This document shows positions 50,101 through 63,683 of a stretch of DNA of 64,000 nucleotides, piece after piece. How positions within the stretch are numbered: the stretch's first letter is position 1; each line of letters opens with the position of its first letter. The notes below the pieces were generated by a model. That model ran no database searches, was not told the DNA's origin, and worked only from the letters and a program-made list of their open reading frames with translations. Origin of the DNA: Ectobius pallidus (lineage: Eukaryota; Arthropoda; Insecta; Blattodea; Ectobiidae); the NCBI GenBank assembly GCA_964059195.1, contig CAXKWD010000015.1, positions 1,798,001-1,862,000 of the forward strand, written 5' to 3'. The translations under genes were made by a program, and so were the position numbers.

Positions 50101-50446
50101 AGGAAAAAGTTTCACTTTGAAAAATGCATTGAAATGTAAAATTTGGTGTCTGAAATTGACATTGCTACCCAACAGTATATTTTTTTAAAAGTTTATAATA
50201 GGTAGCAATATTGTGTTTAAAAATGACATTGCTAAGCAACAGTTCTTTTTGACGACATTGCTAGGCAACAGTTCCCGGTTTAAAATGGCATTGCTAGGCA
50301 ACACTTTCGTGTTTTAAAACTCATTGCTAGGCAACAGTATTCTTTCTATTCAAGCAAAACTTACAACCCATGTTTTGCCATTAGCATTTCACCGATATTT
50401 TCATTGTATGTATTGATCATTGAGGGATAAAAACTATTCCTTATAG
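47140..50446 (+). repeat. Units 58-61, first copy of a 3,307-bp tandem duplication
   Basis: Anchors are at 47140, 47967, 48792 and 49621. Units 58-60 carry ttcaatgttaag with aaatctttt, cattcctaggc with catcactagg (private G-to-A near 48110), and ctaatcaacag. The second half of unit 60 switches to unit-56 type (ccgggttag, taggaaaaac), and unit 61 repeats unit 57. The block is followed directly by another copy of units 58-60 at 50447, 3,307 bp (four units) downstream. Confidence 0.88.
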
Positions 50447-53400
50447 ATGACATTGCTAGGCAACAGTTTCGTATTTGGAGATGGCATTGCTAAGCTACAG
50501 TTCCTTGTTCAAAATGTCAATGCTAAGCAACAGTCAGGTGTTTTAAAAACTTCAATGTTAAGCAACAGTTTCCGGTTTAGACTGGCATCGCTAGGCAACA
50601 CTTTTGTGATAGAAAAATCTAATTGTTAGGCAGCCAAATTGTCTTTAAAAGTTACATTGCTAGGAAAAGTTACGACTTTGAAAAATGCATTGAAATGTAA
50701 AGGATTTTTGGCAGAAATTGACATTGCTACGCAACAGTATCTTTTTTTAAATCTTTTAATAGGTAGCAATATTATGTTTAAAAATGACATTGCTAAGCAA
50801 CAGATCTTTTTGATGACATTGCTAGGCAACAGTTTCCGGTTTAGACTGGCATGGCTAGGCAAAACTTTCGTGATAGAAAAATTACATTGTTAGGCAGCCA
50901 AATAGTATTTAAAAATTACATTGCTAGGAAAAAGTTTCACTTTGAAAACTGCATTGAAATGTAAAAGTTTTGTGTCTGAAATTGACATTGTTACGCAACA
51001 GTATATTTTTTTAAACGTTTATAATATGTAGCAATATTGTGTTTAAAAATGACATTGCTAAGCAACAGTTCTTTTTGACGACATTGCTAGGCAACAGTTC
51101 CCGGTTTAAAATGGCATTGCTAGGCAACACTTTCGTGTTTTAAAACTCATTGCTAGGCAACAGTATTCTTTCTATTCAAGCAAAACTTACAACCCATGTT
51201 TTGCCATTAGCATTTCACCGATATTTTCATTGTATGTATTGATCATTGAGGGATTAAAAACTATTCCTTATAGATGACATTCCTAGGCAACAGTTTCGTA
51301 TTTGGAGATGGCATTGCTAAGCTACAGTTTCTTGTTCAAAATGTCAATGCTAAGCAACAGTCAGGTGTTTTAAAAACTTCATTGCTAAGCAACAGTTTCC
51401 GGTTTAGACTGGCATCACTAGGCAACACTTTTGTGATAGAAAAATTTAATTGTTGGCAGCCAAATTGTCTTTAAAAGTTACATTGCTAGGAAAAGTTACG
51501 ACTTTGAAAAATGCATTGAAAGGTAAAGGTTTTTTGTCCGAAATTGACATTGCTACGCAACAGTATCTTTTTTAAAAGCTTTTAATAGGTAGCAATATTA
51601 TGTTTAAGAATGACATTGCTAAGCAACAGATCTTTTTGATGACTTTGCTAGGCAACAGTTTCCGGTTTAGACTGGCATGGCTAGGCAAAACTTTCGTGAT
51701 AGAAAAATTACATTGTTAGGCAGCCAAATTGTATTTAAAAATTACATTGCTAGGAAAAAGTTTCACTTTGAAAAATGCATTGAAATGTAAAATTTGGTGT
51801 CTGAAATTGACATTGCTACCCAACAGTATATTTTTTTAAAAGTTTATAATAGGTAGCAATATTGTGTTTAAAAATGACATTGCTAAGCAACAGTTCTTTT
51901 TGACGACATTGCTAGGCAACAGTTCCCGGTTTAAAATGGCATTGCTAGGCAACACTTTCGTGTTTTAAAACTCATTGCTAGGCAACAGTATTCTTTCTAT
52001 TCAAGCAAAATTTACAACCCATGTTTTGCCATTAGCATTTCACCGATATTTTCATTGTATGTATTGATCATTGAGGGACTAAAAACTATTCCTTATAGAT
52101 GACATTGCTAGGCAACAGTTTCGTATTTGGAGATGGCATTGCTAAGCTACAGTTCCTTGTTCAAAATGTCAATGCTAATCAACAGTCAGGTGTTTTAAAA
52201 ACTTCATTGCTAAGCAACAGTTTCCGGTTTAGTCTGGCATCGCTAGGCAACACTTTTGTGATAGAAAAATCTAATTGTTAGGCAGCCAAATTGTCTTTAA
52301 AAGTTACATTGCTAGGAAAAGTTACGACTTTGAAAAATGCATTGAAAGGTAAAGGTTTTTTGTCCGAAATTGACATTGCTCCGCAACAGTATCTTTTTTT
52401 AAAAGCTTTTAATAGGTAGCAATATTATGTTTAAGAATGACAGTGCTAAGCAACAGATCTTTTGATGACTTTGCTAGGCAACAGTTTCCGGTTTAGACTG
52501 GCATGGCTAGGCAAAACATTCGTGATAGAAAAATTACATTGTTAGGCAGCCAAATTGTATTTAAAAATTACATTCCTAGGAAAAAGTTTCACTTTGAAAA
52601 ATGCATTGAAATGTAAAAGTTTTGTGTCTAAAATTGACATTGCTACGCAACAGTATATTTTTTTAAAAGTTTATAATATGTAGCAATATTGTGTTTAAAA
52701 ATGACATTGCTAAGCAACAGTTCTTTTTGACGACATTGCTAGGCAACAGTTCCCGGTTTAAAATGGCATTGCTAGGCAACACTTTCGTGTTTTAAAACTC
52801 ATTGCTAGGCAACAGTATTCTTTCTATTCAAGCAAAACTTACAACCCATGTTTTGCCATTAGCATTTCACCGATATTTTCATTGTATGTATTGATCATTG
52901 AGGGATTAAGAACTATTCCTCATAGATGACATTGCTAGGCAACAGTTTCGTATTTGGAGATGGCATTGCTAAGCTACAGTTCCTTGTTCAAAATGTCAAT
53001 GCTAAGCAACAGTCAGGTGTTTTAAAAACTTCATTGCTAAGCAACAGTTTCCGGTTTAGACTGGCATCGCTAGGCAACACTTTTGTGATAGAAAAATCTA
53101 ATTGTTAGGCAGCCAAATTGTCTTTAAAAGTTACATTGCTAGGAAAAGTTACGACTTTGAAAAATGCATTGAAAGGTAAAGGTTTTTTGTCCGAAATTGA
53201 CATTGCTACGCAACAGTATCTTTTTTTAAAAGCTTTTAATAGGTAGCAATATTATGTTTAAGAATGACATTGCTAAGCAACAGATCTTTTTGATGACTTT
53301 GCTAGGCAACAGTTTCCGGTTTAGACTGGCATGGCTAGGCAAAACTTTCGTGATAGAAAAATTACATTGTTAGGCAGCCAAATTGTATTTAAAAATTACA

Positions 53401-54581
53401 TTGCTAGGAAAAAGTTTCACTTTGAAAAATGCATTGAAATGTAAAAGTTTTGTGTCTGAAATTGACATTGCTACGCAACAGTATATTTTTTTAAAAGTTT
53501 ATAATAGGTAGCAATATTGTGTTTAAAAATGACATTGCTAAGCAACAGTTCTTTTTGACGACATTGCTAGGCAACAGTTCCCGGTTTAAAATGGCATTGC
53601 TAGGCAACACTTTCGTGTTTTAAAACTCATTGCTAGGCAACAGTATTCTTTCTATTCAAGCAAAATTTACAACCCATGTTTTGCCATTAGCATTTCACCG
53701 ATATTTTCATTGTATGTATTGATCATTGAGGGATTAAAAACTATTCCTTATAGATGACATTGCTAGGCAACAGTTTCGTATTTGGAGATGGCATTGCTAA
53801 GCTACAGTTCCTTGTTCAAAATGTCAATGCTAAGCAACAGTCAGGTGTTTTAAAAACTTCATTGCTAAGCAACAGTTTCCGGTTTAGACTGGCATCGCTA
53901 GGCAACTCTTTTGTGATAGAAAAATCTAATTGTTAGGCAGCCAAATTGTCTTTAAAAGTTACATTGCTAGGAAAAGTTACGACTTTGAAAAATGCATTGA
54001 AAGGTAAAGGATTTTTGGCAGAAATTGACATTGCTACGCAACAGTATCTTTTTTTAAAAGCTTTTAATAGGTAGCAATATTATGTTTAAAAATGACATTG
54101 CTAAGCAACAGATCTTTTTGATGACATTGCTAGGCAACAGTTTCCGGTTTAGACTGGCATGGCTAGGCAAAACTTTCGTGATAGAAAAATCTAATTGTTA
54201 GGCAGCCAAATTGTCTTTAAAAGTTACATTGCTAGGAAAAGTTACGACTTTGAAAAATGCATTGAAATGTAAAAGTTTTGTGTCTGAAATTGACATTGCT
54301 ACGCAACAGTATATTTTTTTAAAAGTTTATAATAGGTAGCAATATTGTGTTTAAAAATGACATTGCTAAGCAACAGTTCTTTTTGACGACATTGCTTGGC
54401 AACAGTTCCCGGTTTAAAATGGCATTGCTAGGCAACACTTTCGTGTTTTAAAACTCATTGCTAGGCAACAGTATTCTTTCTATTCAAGCAAAATTTACAA
54501 CCCATGTTTTGCCATTAGCATTTCACCGATATTTTCATTGTATGTATTGATCATTGAGGGATTAAAACCTATTCCTTATAG
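50447..54581 (+). repeat. Units 62-66, second copy of the tandem duplication and beyond
   Basis: Anchors are at 50447, 51274, 52099, 52926 and 53754. Units 62-64 repeat units 58-60, including the catcactagg change near 51413. Unit 64 then continues as the unit at 21757 does (tttagtctgg, gctccgcaac, agatcttttgatg near 52456). Units 65-66 repeat units 28-29. The offset to the first large segment is exactly 30,342 bp throughout this block. Confidence 0.87.
54125..54389 (+). repeat. Mosaic A2 module containing an A1 tract
   Basis: The module sits in the A2 position and starts with A2 signatures (catggctaggcaaaac). At 54190/54191 it switches to A1 sequence (ctaattg, ttgtctttaaaag, ttacgactttg) and returns to A2 sequence (agttttgtgtctg) by about 54275. 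Its length stays 265 bp. The left switch coincides exactly with the point where 1,391 bp present in the first large segment are missing. The right switch is the one inherited from the truncated unit at 25068-25630. The mosaic is therefore best explained as the remnant of a deletion that fused two different units. Confidence 0.92.
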
Positions 54582-57500
54582 ATGACATTGCTAGGCAACA
54601 GTTTCGTATTTGGAGATGGCATTGCTAAGCTACAGTTCCTTGTTCAAAATGTCAATGCTAAACAACAGTCAGGTGTTTTAAAAACTTCATTGCTAAGCAA
54701 CAGTTTCCGGTTTAGACTGGCATCGCTAGGCAACACTTTTGTGATAGAAAAATTTAATTGTTGGCAGCCAAATTGTCTTTAAAAGTTACATTGCTAGGAA
54801 AAGTTACGACTTTGAAAAATGCATTGAAAGGTAAAGGATTTTTGTCCGAAATTGACATTGCTACGCAACAGTATCTTTTTTTAAAAGCTTTTAATAGGTA
54901 GCAATATTATGTTTAAGAATGACATTGCTAAGCAACAGATCTTTTTGATGACTTTGCTAGGCAACAGTTTCCGGTTTAGACTGGCATGGCTAGGCAAAAC
55001 TTTCGTGATAGAAAAATTACATTGTTAGGCAGCCAAATTGTATTTAAAAATTACATTGCTAGGAAAAAGTTTCACTTTGAAAAATGCATTGAAATGTAAA
55101 ATTTTGTGTCTGAAATTGACATTGCTACCCAACAGTATATTTTTTTAAAAGTTTATAATAGGTAGCAATATTGTGTTTAAAAATGATATTGCTAAGCAAC
55201 AGTTCTTTTTGACGACATTGCTAGGCAACAGTTCCCGGTTTAAAATGGCATTGCTAGGCAACACTTTCGTGTTTTAAAACTCATTGCTAGGCAACAGTAT
55301 TCTTTCTATTCAAGCAAAACTTACAACCCATGTTTTGCCATTAGCATTTCACCGATATTTTCATTGTATGTATTGATCATTGAGGGATTAAAAACTATTC
55401 CTCATAGATGACATTGCTAGGCAACAGTTTCGTATTTGGAGATGGCATTGCTAAGCTACAGTTCCTTGTTCAAAATGTCAATGCTAAGCAACAGTCAGGT
55501 GTTTTAAAAACTTCATTGCTAAGCAACAGTTTCCGGTTTAGACTGGCATCGCTAGGCAACACTTTTGTGATAGAAAAATCTAATTGTTAGGCAGCCAAAT
55601 TGTCTTTAAAAGTTACATTGCTAGGAAAAGTTACGACTTTGAAAAATGCATTGAAATGTAAAGGATTTTTGGCAGAAATTGACATTGCTCCGCAACAGTA
55701 TCTTTTTTTAAAAGCTTTTAATAGGTAGCAATATTATGTTTAAAAATGACATTGCTAAGCAACAGATCTTTTTGATGACATTGCTAGGCAACAGTTTCCG
55801 GTTTAGACTGGCATGGCTAGGCAAAACTTTCGTGATAGAAAAATTACATTGTTAGGCAGCCAAATAGTATTTAAAAATTACATTGCTAGGAAAAAGTTTC
55901 ACTTTGAAAAATGCATTGAAATGTAAAAGTTTTGTGTCTGAAATTGACATTGCTACGCAACAGTATATTTTTTTAAACGTTTATAATATGTAGCAATATT
56001 GTGTTTAAAAATGACATTGCTAAGCAACAGTTCTTTTTGACGACATTGCTAGGCAACAGTTTCCGGTTTAAAATGGCATTGCTAGGCAACACTTTCGTGT
56101 TTTAAAACTCATTGCTAGGCAACAGTATTCTTTCTATTCAAGCAAAATTTACAACCCATGTTTTGCCATTAGCATTTCACCGATATTTTCATTGTATGTA
56201 TTGATCATTGAGGGATTAAAAACTATTCCTTATAGATGACATTGCTAGGCAACAGTTTCGTATTTGGAGATGGCATTGCTAAGCTACAGTTTCTTGTTCA
56301 AGATGTCAATGCTAAGCAACAGTCAGGTGTTTTAAAAACTTCATTGCTAAGCAACAGTTTCCGGTTTAGACTGGCATCGCTAGGCAACACTTTTGTGATA
56401 GAAAAATCTAATTGTTAGGCAGCCAAATTGTCTTTAAAAGTTACATTGCTAGGAAAAGTTACGACTTTGAAAAATGCATTGAAAGGTAAAGGTTTTTTGT
56501 CCGAAATTGACATTGCTACGCAACAGTATCTTTTTTTAAAAGCTTTTAATAGGTAGCAATATTATGTTTAAGAATGACATTGCTAAGCAACAGATCTTTT
56601 TGATGACTTTGCTAGGCAACAGTTTCCGGTTTAGACTGGCATGGCTAGGCAAAACTTTCGTGATAGAAAAATTACATTGTTAGGCAGCCAAATTGTATTT
56701 AAAAATTACATTGCTAGGAAAAAGTTTCACTTTGAAAAATGCATTGAAATGTAAAAGTTTTGTGTCTGAAATTGACATTGCTACGCAACAGTATATTTTT
56801 TTAAAAGTTTATAATAGGTAGCAATATTGTGTTTAAAAATGACATTGCTAAGCAACAGTTCTTTTTGACGACATTGCTAGGCAACAGTTCCCGGTTTAAA
56901 ATGGCATTGCTAGGCAACACTTTCGTGTTTTAAAACTCATTGCTAGGCAACAGTATTCTTTCTATTCAAGCAAAATTTACAACCCATGTTTTGCCATTAG
57001 CATTTCACCGATATTTTCATTGTATGTATTGATCATTGAGGGATTAAAAACTATTCCTTATAGATGACATTGCTAGGCAACAGTTTCGTATTTGGAGATG
57101 GCATTGCTAAGCTACAGTTCCTTGTTCAAAATGTCAATGCTAAGCAACAGTCAGGTGTTTTAAAAACTTCATTGCTAAGCAACAGTTTCCGGTTTAGACT
57201 GGCATCGCTAGGCAACACTTTTGTGATAGAAAAATCTAATTGTTAGGCAGCCAAATTGTCTTTAAAAGTTACATTGCTAGGAAAAGTTACGACTTTGAAA
57301 AATGCATTGAAAGGTAAAGGATTTTTGGCAGAAATTGACATTGCTACGCAACAGTATCTTTTTTTAAAAGCTTTTAATAGGTAGCAATATTATGTTTAAA
57401 AATGACATTGCTAAGCAACAGATCTTTTTGATGACATTGCTAGGCAACAGTTTCCGGTTTAGACTGGCATGGCTAGGCAAAACTTTCGTGATAGAAAAAT

Positions 57501-58718
57501 TACATTGTTAGGCAGCCAAATTGTATTTAAAAATTACATTGCTAGGAAAAAGTTTCACTTTGAAAAATGCATTGAAATGTAAAAGTTTTGTGTCTGAAAT
57601 TGACATTGCTACGCAACAGTATATTTTTTTAAAAGTTTATAATATGTAGCAATATTGTGTTTAAAAATGACATTGCTAAGCAACAGTTCTTTTTGACGAC
57701 ATTGCTAGGCAACAGTTCCCGGTTTAAAATGGCATTGCTAGGCAACTCTTTCGTGTTTTAAAACTCATTGCTAGGCAACAGTATTCTTTCTATTCAAGCA
57801 AAACTTACAACCCATGTTTTGCCATTAGCATTTCACCGATATTTTCATTGTATGTATTGATCATTGAGGGATTAAAAACTATTCCTTATAGATGACATTG
57901 CTAGGCAACAGTTTCGTATTTGGAGATGGCATTGCAAAGCTACAGTTCCTTGTTCAAAATGTCAATGCTAAGCAACAGTCAGGTGTTTTAAAAACTTCAT
58001 TGCTAAGCAACAGTTTCCGGTTTAGACTGGCATCGCTAGGCAACACTTTTGTGATAGAAAAATCTAATTGTTAGGCAGCCAAATTGTCTTTAAAAGTTAC
58101 ATTGCTAGGAAAAGTTACGACTTTGAAAAATGCATTGAAATGTAAAGGATTTTTGGCAGAAATTGACATTGCTACGCAACAGTATCTTTTTTTAAATCTT
58201 TTAATAGGTAGCAATATTATGTTTAAAAATGACATTGCTAAGCAACAGATCTTTTTGATGACATTGCTAGGCAACAGTTTCCGGTTTAGACTGGCATGGC
58301 TAGGCAAAACTTTCGTGATAGAAAAATTACATTGTTAGGCAGCCAAATAGTATTTAAAAATTACATTGCTAGGAAAAAGTTTCACTTTGAAAAATGCATT
58401 GAAATGTAAAAGTTTTGTGTCTGAAATTGACATTGCTACGCAACAGTATATTTTTTTAAACGTTTATAATATGTAGCAATATTGTGTTTAAAAATGACAT
58501 TGCTAAGCAACAGTTCTTTTTGACGACATTGCTAGGCAACAGTTCCCGGTTTAAAATGGCATTGCTAGGCAACACTTTCGTGTTTTAAAACTCATTGCTA
58601 GGCAACAGTATTCTTTCTATTCAAGCAAAACTTACAACCCATGTTTTGCCATTAGCATTTCACCGATATTTTCATTGTATGTATTGATCATTGAGGGATT
58701 AAAAACTATTCCTTATAG
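54582..58718 (+). repeat. Units 67-71, five-unit block
   Basis: Anchors are at 54582, 55408, 56236, 57064 and 57892. This is the third full occurrence of the five-unit order first seen at 1904-6037, and it matches 25631-29767 at exactly 28,951 bp. Private differences include ggcaactctttcg near 57744 and ttgcaaagc near 57933. Confidence 0.86.
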
Positions 58719-61700
58719 ATGACATTGCTAGGCAACAGTTTCGTATTTGGAGATGGCATTGCTAAGCTACAGTTCCTTGTTCAAAATGTCAATGCTAAGC
58801 AACAGTCAGGTGTTTTAAAAACTTCATTGCTAAGCAACAGTTTCCGGTTTAGACTGGCATCGCTAGGCAACACTTTTGTGATAGAAAAATCTAATTGTTA
58901 GGCAGCCAAATTGTCTTTAAAAGTTACATTGCTAGGAAAAGTTACGACTTTGAAAAATGCATTGAAAGGTAAAGGTTTTTTGTCCGAAATTGACATTGCT
59001 ACGCAACAGTATCTTTTTTTAAAAGCTTTTAATAGGTAGCAATATTATGTTTAAGAATAACATTGCTAAGCAACAGATCTTTTTGATGACTTTGCTAGGC
59101 AACAGTTTCCGGTTTAGACTGGCATGGCTAGGCAAAACTTTCGTGATAGAAAAATTACATTGTTAGGCAGCCAAATTGTATTTAAAAATTACATTGCTAG
59201 GAAAAAGTTTCACTTTGAAAAATGCATTGAAATGTAAAAGTTTTGTGTCTGAAATTGACATTGCTACGCAACAGTATATTTTTTTAAAAGTTTATAATAG
59301 GTAGCAATATTGTGTTTAAAAATGACATTGCTAAGCAACAGTTCTTTTTGACGACATTGCTTGGCAACAGTTCCCGGTTTAAAATGGCATTGCTAGGCAA
59401 CACTTTCGTGTTTTAAAACTCATTGCTAGGCAACAGTATTCTTTCTATTCAAGCAAAATTTACAACCCATGTTTTGCCATTAGCATTTCACCGATATTTT
59501 CATTGTATGTATTGATCATTGAGGGATTAAAACCTATTCCTTATAGATGACATTGCTAGGCAACAGTTTCGTATTTGGAGATGGCATTGCTAAGCTACAG
59601 TTCCTTGTTCAAAATGTCAATGCTAAACAACAGTCAGGTGTTTTAAAAACTTCATTGCTAAGCAACAGTTTCCGGTTTAGACTGGCATCGCTAGGCAACA
59701 CTTTTGTGATAGAAAAATCTAATTGTTAGGCAGCCAAATTGTCTTTAAAAGTTACATTGCTAGGAAAAGTTACGACTTTGAAAAATGCATTGAAAGGTAA
59801 AGGATTTTTGGCAGAAATTGACATTGCTACGCAACAGTATCTTTTTTTAAAAGCTTTTAATAGGTAGCAATATTATGTTTAAAAATGACATTGCTAAGCA
59901 ACAGATCTTTTTGATGACATTGCTAGGCAACAGTTTCCGGTATAGACTGGCATGGCTAGGCAAAACTTTCGTGATAGAAAAATTACATTGTTAGGCAGCC
60001 AAATTGTATTTAAAAATTACATTGCTAGGAAAAAGTTTCACTTTGAAAAATGCATTGAAATGTAAAAGTCTTGTGTCTGAAATTGACATTGCTACGCAAC
60101 AGTATATTTTTTTAAACGTTTTTAATATGTAGCAATATTGTGTTTAAAAATGACATTGCTAAGCAACAGTTCTTTTTGACGACATTGCTAGGCAACAGTT
60201 CCCGGTTTAAAATGGCATTGCTAGGCAACACTTTCGTGTTTTAAAACTCATTGCTAGGCAACAGTATTCTTTCTATTCAAGCAAAATTTACAACCCATGT
60301 TTTGCCTTAGCATTTCACCGATATTTTCATTGTATGTATTGATCATTGAGGGATTAAAAACTATTCCTTATAGATGACATTGCTAGGCAACAGTTTCGTA
60401 TTTGGAGATGGCATTGCTAAGCTACAGTTCCTTGTTCAAAATGTCAATGCTAAGAACAGTCAGGTGTTTTAAAAACTTCATTGCTAAGCAACAGTTTCCG
60501 GTTTAGACTGGCATCGCTAGGCAACACTTTTGTGATAGAAAAATTACATTGTTAGGCAGCCAAATTGTCTTTAAAAGTTACATTGCTAGGAAAAGTTACG
60601 ACTTTGAAAAATGCATTGAAAGGTAAAGGTTTTTTGTCCGAAATTGACATTGCTACGCAACAGTATCTTTTTTTAAAAGCTTTTAATAGGTAGCAATATT
60701 ATGTTTAAGAATGACATTGCTAAGCAACAGATCTTTTTGATGACTTTGCTAGGCAACAGTTTCCGGTTTAGACTGGCATGGCTAGGCAAAACTTTCGTGA
60801 TAGAAAAATTACATTGTTAGGCAGCCAAATTGTATTTAAAAATTACATTGCTAGGAAAAAGTTTCACTTTGAAAAATGCATTGAAATGTAAAAGTTTTGT
60901 GTCTGAAATTGACATTGCTACGCAACAGTATATTTTTTTAAAAGTTTATAATAGGTAGCAATATTGTGTTTAAAAATGACATTGCTAAGCAACAGTTCTT
61001 TTTGACGACATTGCTAGGCAACAGTTCCCGGTTTAAAATGGCATTGCTAGGCAACACTTTCGTGTTTTAAAACTCATTGCTAGGCAACAGTATTCTTTCT
61101 ATTCAAGCAAAATTTACAACCCATGTTTTGCCATTAGCATTTCACCGATATTTTCATTGTATGTATTGATCATTGAGGGATTAAAAACTATTCCTTATAG
61201 ATGACATTGCTAGGCAACAGTTTCGTATTTGGAGATGGCATTGCTAAGCTACAGTTCCTTGTTCAAAATGTCAATGCTAAGCAACAGTCAGGTGTTTTAA
61301 AAACTTCATTGCTAAGCAACAGTTTCCGGTTTAGATGGCATCGCTAGGCAACACTTTTGTGATAGAAAAATCTAATTGTTAGGCAGCCAAATTGTCTTTA
61401 AAAGTTACATTGCTAGGAAAAGTTACGACTTTGAAAAATGCATTGAAAGGTAAAGGTTTTTTGTCCGAAATTGACATTGCTACGCAACAGTATCTTTTTT
61501 TAAAAGCTTTTAATAGGTAGCAATATTATGTTTAAGAATGACATTGCTAAGCAACAGATCTTTTTGATGACTTTGCTAGGCAACAGTTTCCGGTTTAGAC
61601 TGGCATGGCTAGGCAAAACTTTCGTGATAGAAAAATTACATTGTTAGGCAGCCAAATTGTATTTAAAAATTACATTGCTAGGAAAAAGTTTCACTTTGAA

Positions 61701-63683
61701 AAATGCATTGAAATGTAAAAGTTTTGTGTCTGAAATTGACATTGCTACGCAACAGTATATTTTTTTAAAAGTTTATAATAGGTAGCAATATTGTGTTTAA
61801 AAATGACATTGCTAAGCAACAGTTCTTTTTGACGACATTGCTAGGCAACAGTTCCCGGTTTAAAATGGCATTGCTAGGCAACACTTTCGTGTTTTAAAAC
61901 TCATTGCTAGGCAACAGTATTCTTTCTATTCAAGCAAAATTTACAACCCATGTTTTGCCATTAGCATTTCACCGATATTTTCATTGTATGTATTGATCAT
62001 TGAGGGATTAAAAACTATTCCTTATAGATGACATTGCTAGGCAACAGTTTCGTATTTGGAGATGGCATTGCTAAGCTACAGTTCCTTGTTCAAAATGTCA
62101 ATGCTAAGCAACAGTCAGGTGTTTTAAAAACTTCATTGCTTAGCAACAGTTTCCGGTTTAGACTGGCATCGCTAGGCAACACTTTTGTGATAGAAAAATC
62201 TAATTGTTAGGCAGCCAAATTGTCTTTAAAAGTTACATTGCTAGGAAAAGTTACGACTTTGAAAAATGCATTGAAAGGTAAAGGATTTTTGGCAGAAATT
62301 GACATTGCTACGCAACAGTATCTTTTTTTAAAAGCTTTTAATAGGTAGCAATATTATGTTTAAAAATGACATTGCTAAGCAACAGATCTTTTTGATGACA
62401 TTGCTAGGCAACAGTTTCCGGTTTAGACTGGCATGGCTAGGCAAAACTTTCGTGATAGAAAAATTACATTGTTAGGCAGCCAAATTGTATTTAAAAATTA
62501 CATTGCTAGGAAAAAGTTTCACTTTGAAAAATGCATTGAAATGTAAAAGTTTTGTGTCTGAAATTGACATTGCTACGTAACAGTATATTTTTTTAAAAGT
62601 TTATAATAGGTAGCAATATTGTGTTTAAAAATGACATTGCTAAGCAACAGTTCTTTTTGACGACATTGCTTGGCAACAGTTCCCGGTTTAAAATGGCATT
62701 GCTAGGCAACACTTTCGTGTTTTAAAACTCATTGCTAGGCAACAGTATTCTTTCTATTCAAGCAAAATTTACAACCCATGTTTTGCCATTAGCATTTCAC
62801 CGATATTTTCATTGTATGTATTGATCATTGAGGGATTAAAACCTATTCCTTATAGATGACATTGCTAGGCAACAGTTTCGTATTTGGAGATGGCATTGCT
62901 AAGCTACAGTTCCTTGTTCAAAATGTCAATGCTAAACAACAGTCAGGTGTTTTAAAAACTTCATTGCTAAGCAACAGTTTCCGGTTTAGACTGGCATCGC
63001 TAGGCAACACTTTTGTGATAGAAAAATCTAATTGTTAGGCAGCCAAATTGTCTTTAAAAGTTACATTGCTAGGAAAAGTTACGACTTTGAAAAATGCATT
63101 GAAAGGTAAAGGATTTTTGGCAGAAATTGACATTGCTACGCAACAGTATCTTTTTTTAAAAGCTTTTAATAGGTAGCAATATTATGTTTAAAAATGACAT
63201 TGCTAAGCAACAGATCTTTTTGATGACATTGCTAGGCAACAGTTTCCGGTATAGACTGGCATGGCTAGGCAAAACTTTCGTGATAGAAAAATTACATTGT
63301 TAGGCAGCCAAATTGTATTCAAAAATTACATTGCTAGGAAAAAGTTTCACTTTGAAAAATGCATTGAAATGTAAAAGTCTTGTGTCTGAAATTGACATTG
63401 CTACGCAACAGTATATTTTTTTAAAAGTTTATAATATGTAGCAATATTGTGTTTAAAAATGACATTGCTAAGCAACAGTTCTTTTTGACGACATTGCTAG
63501 GCAACAGTTCCCGGTTTAAAATGGCATTGCTAGGCAACACTTTCGTGTTTTAAAACTCATTGCTAGGCAACAGTATTCTTTCTATTCAAGCAAAACTTAC
63601 AACCCATGTTTTGCCATTAGCATTTCACCGATATTTTCATTGTATGTATTGATCATTGAGGGATTAAAAACTATTCCTTATAG
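58719..63683 (+). repeat. Units 72-77
   Basis: Anchors are at 58719, 59547, 60374, 61201, 62028 and 62856. Units 72-76 repeat units 37-41 at 28,951 bp, including ccggtatagac, ccttagc, ctaagaacag, tttagatggc and the A2-type patch ttacattg at 60544-60551. Unit 77 then repeats unit 73 at 3,309 bp (ctaaacaac, ccggtatagac near 63247, gtcttgtgtc near 63377), so another four-unit duplication begins here and the copy relation to the earlier segment ends. Confidence 0.85.
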
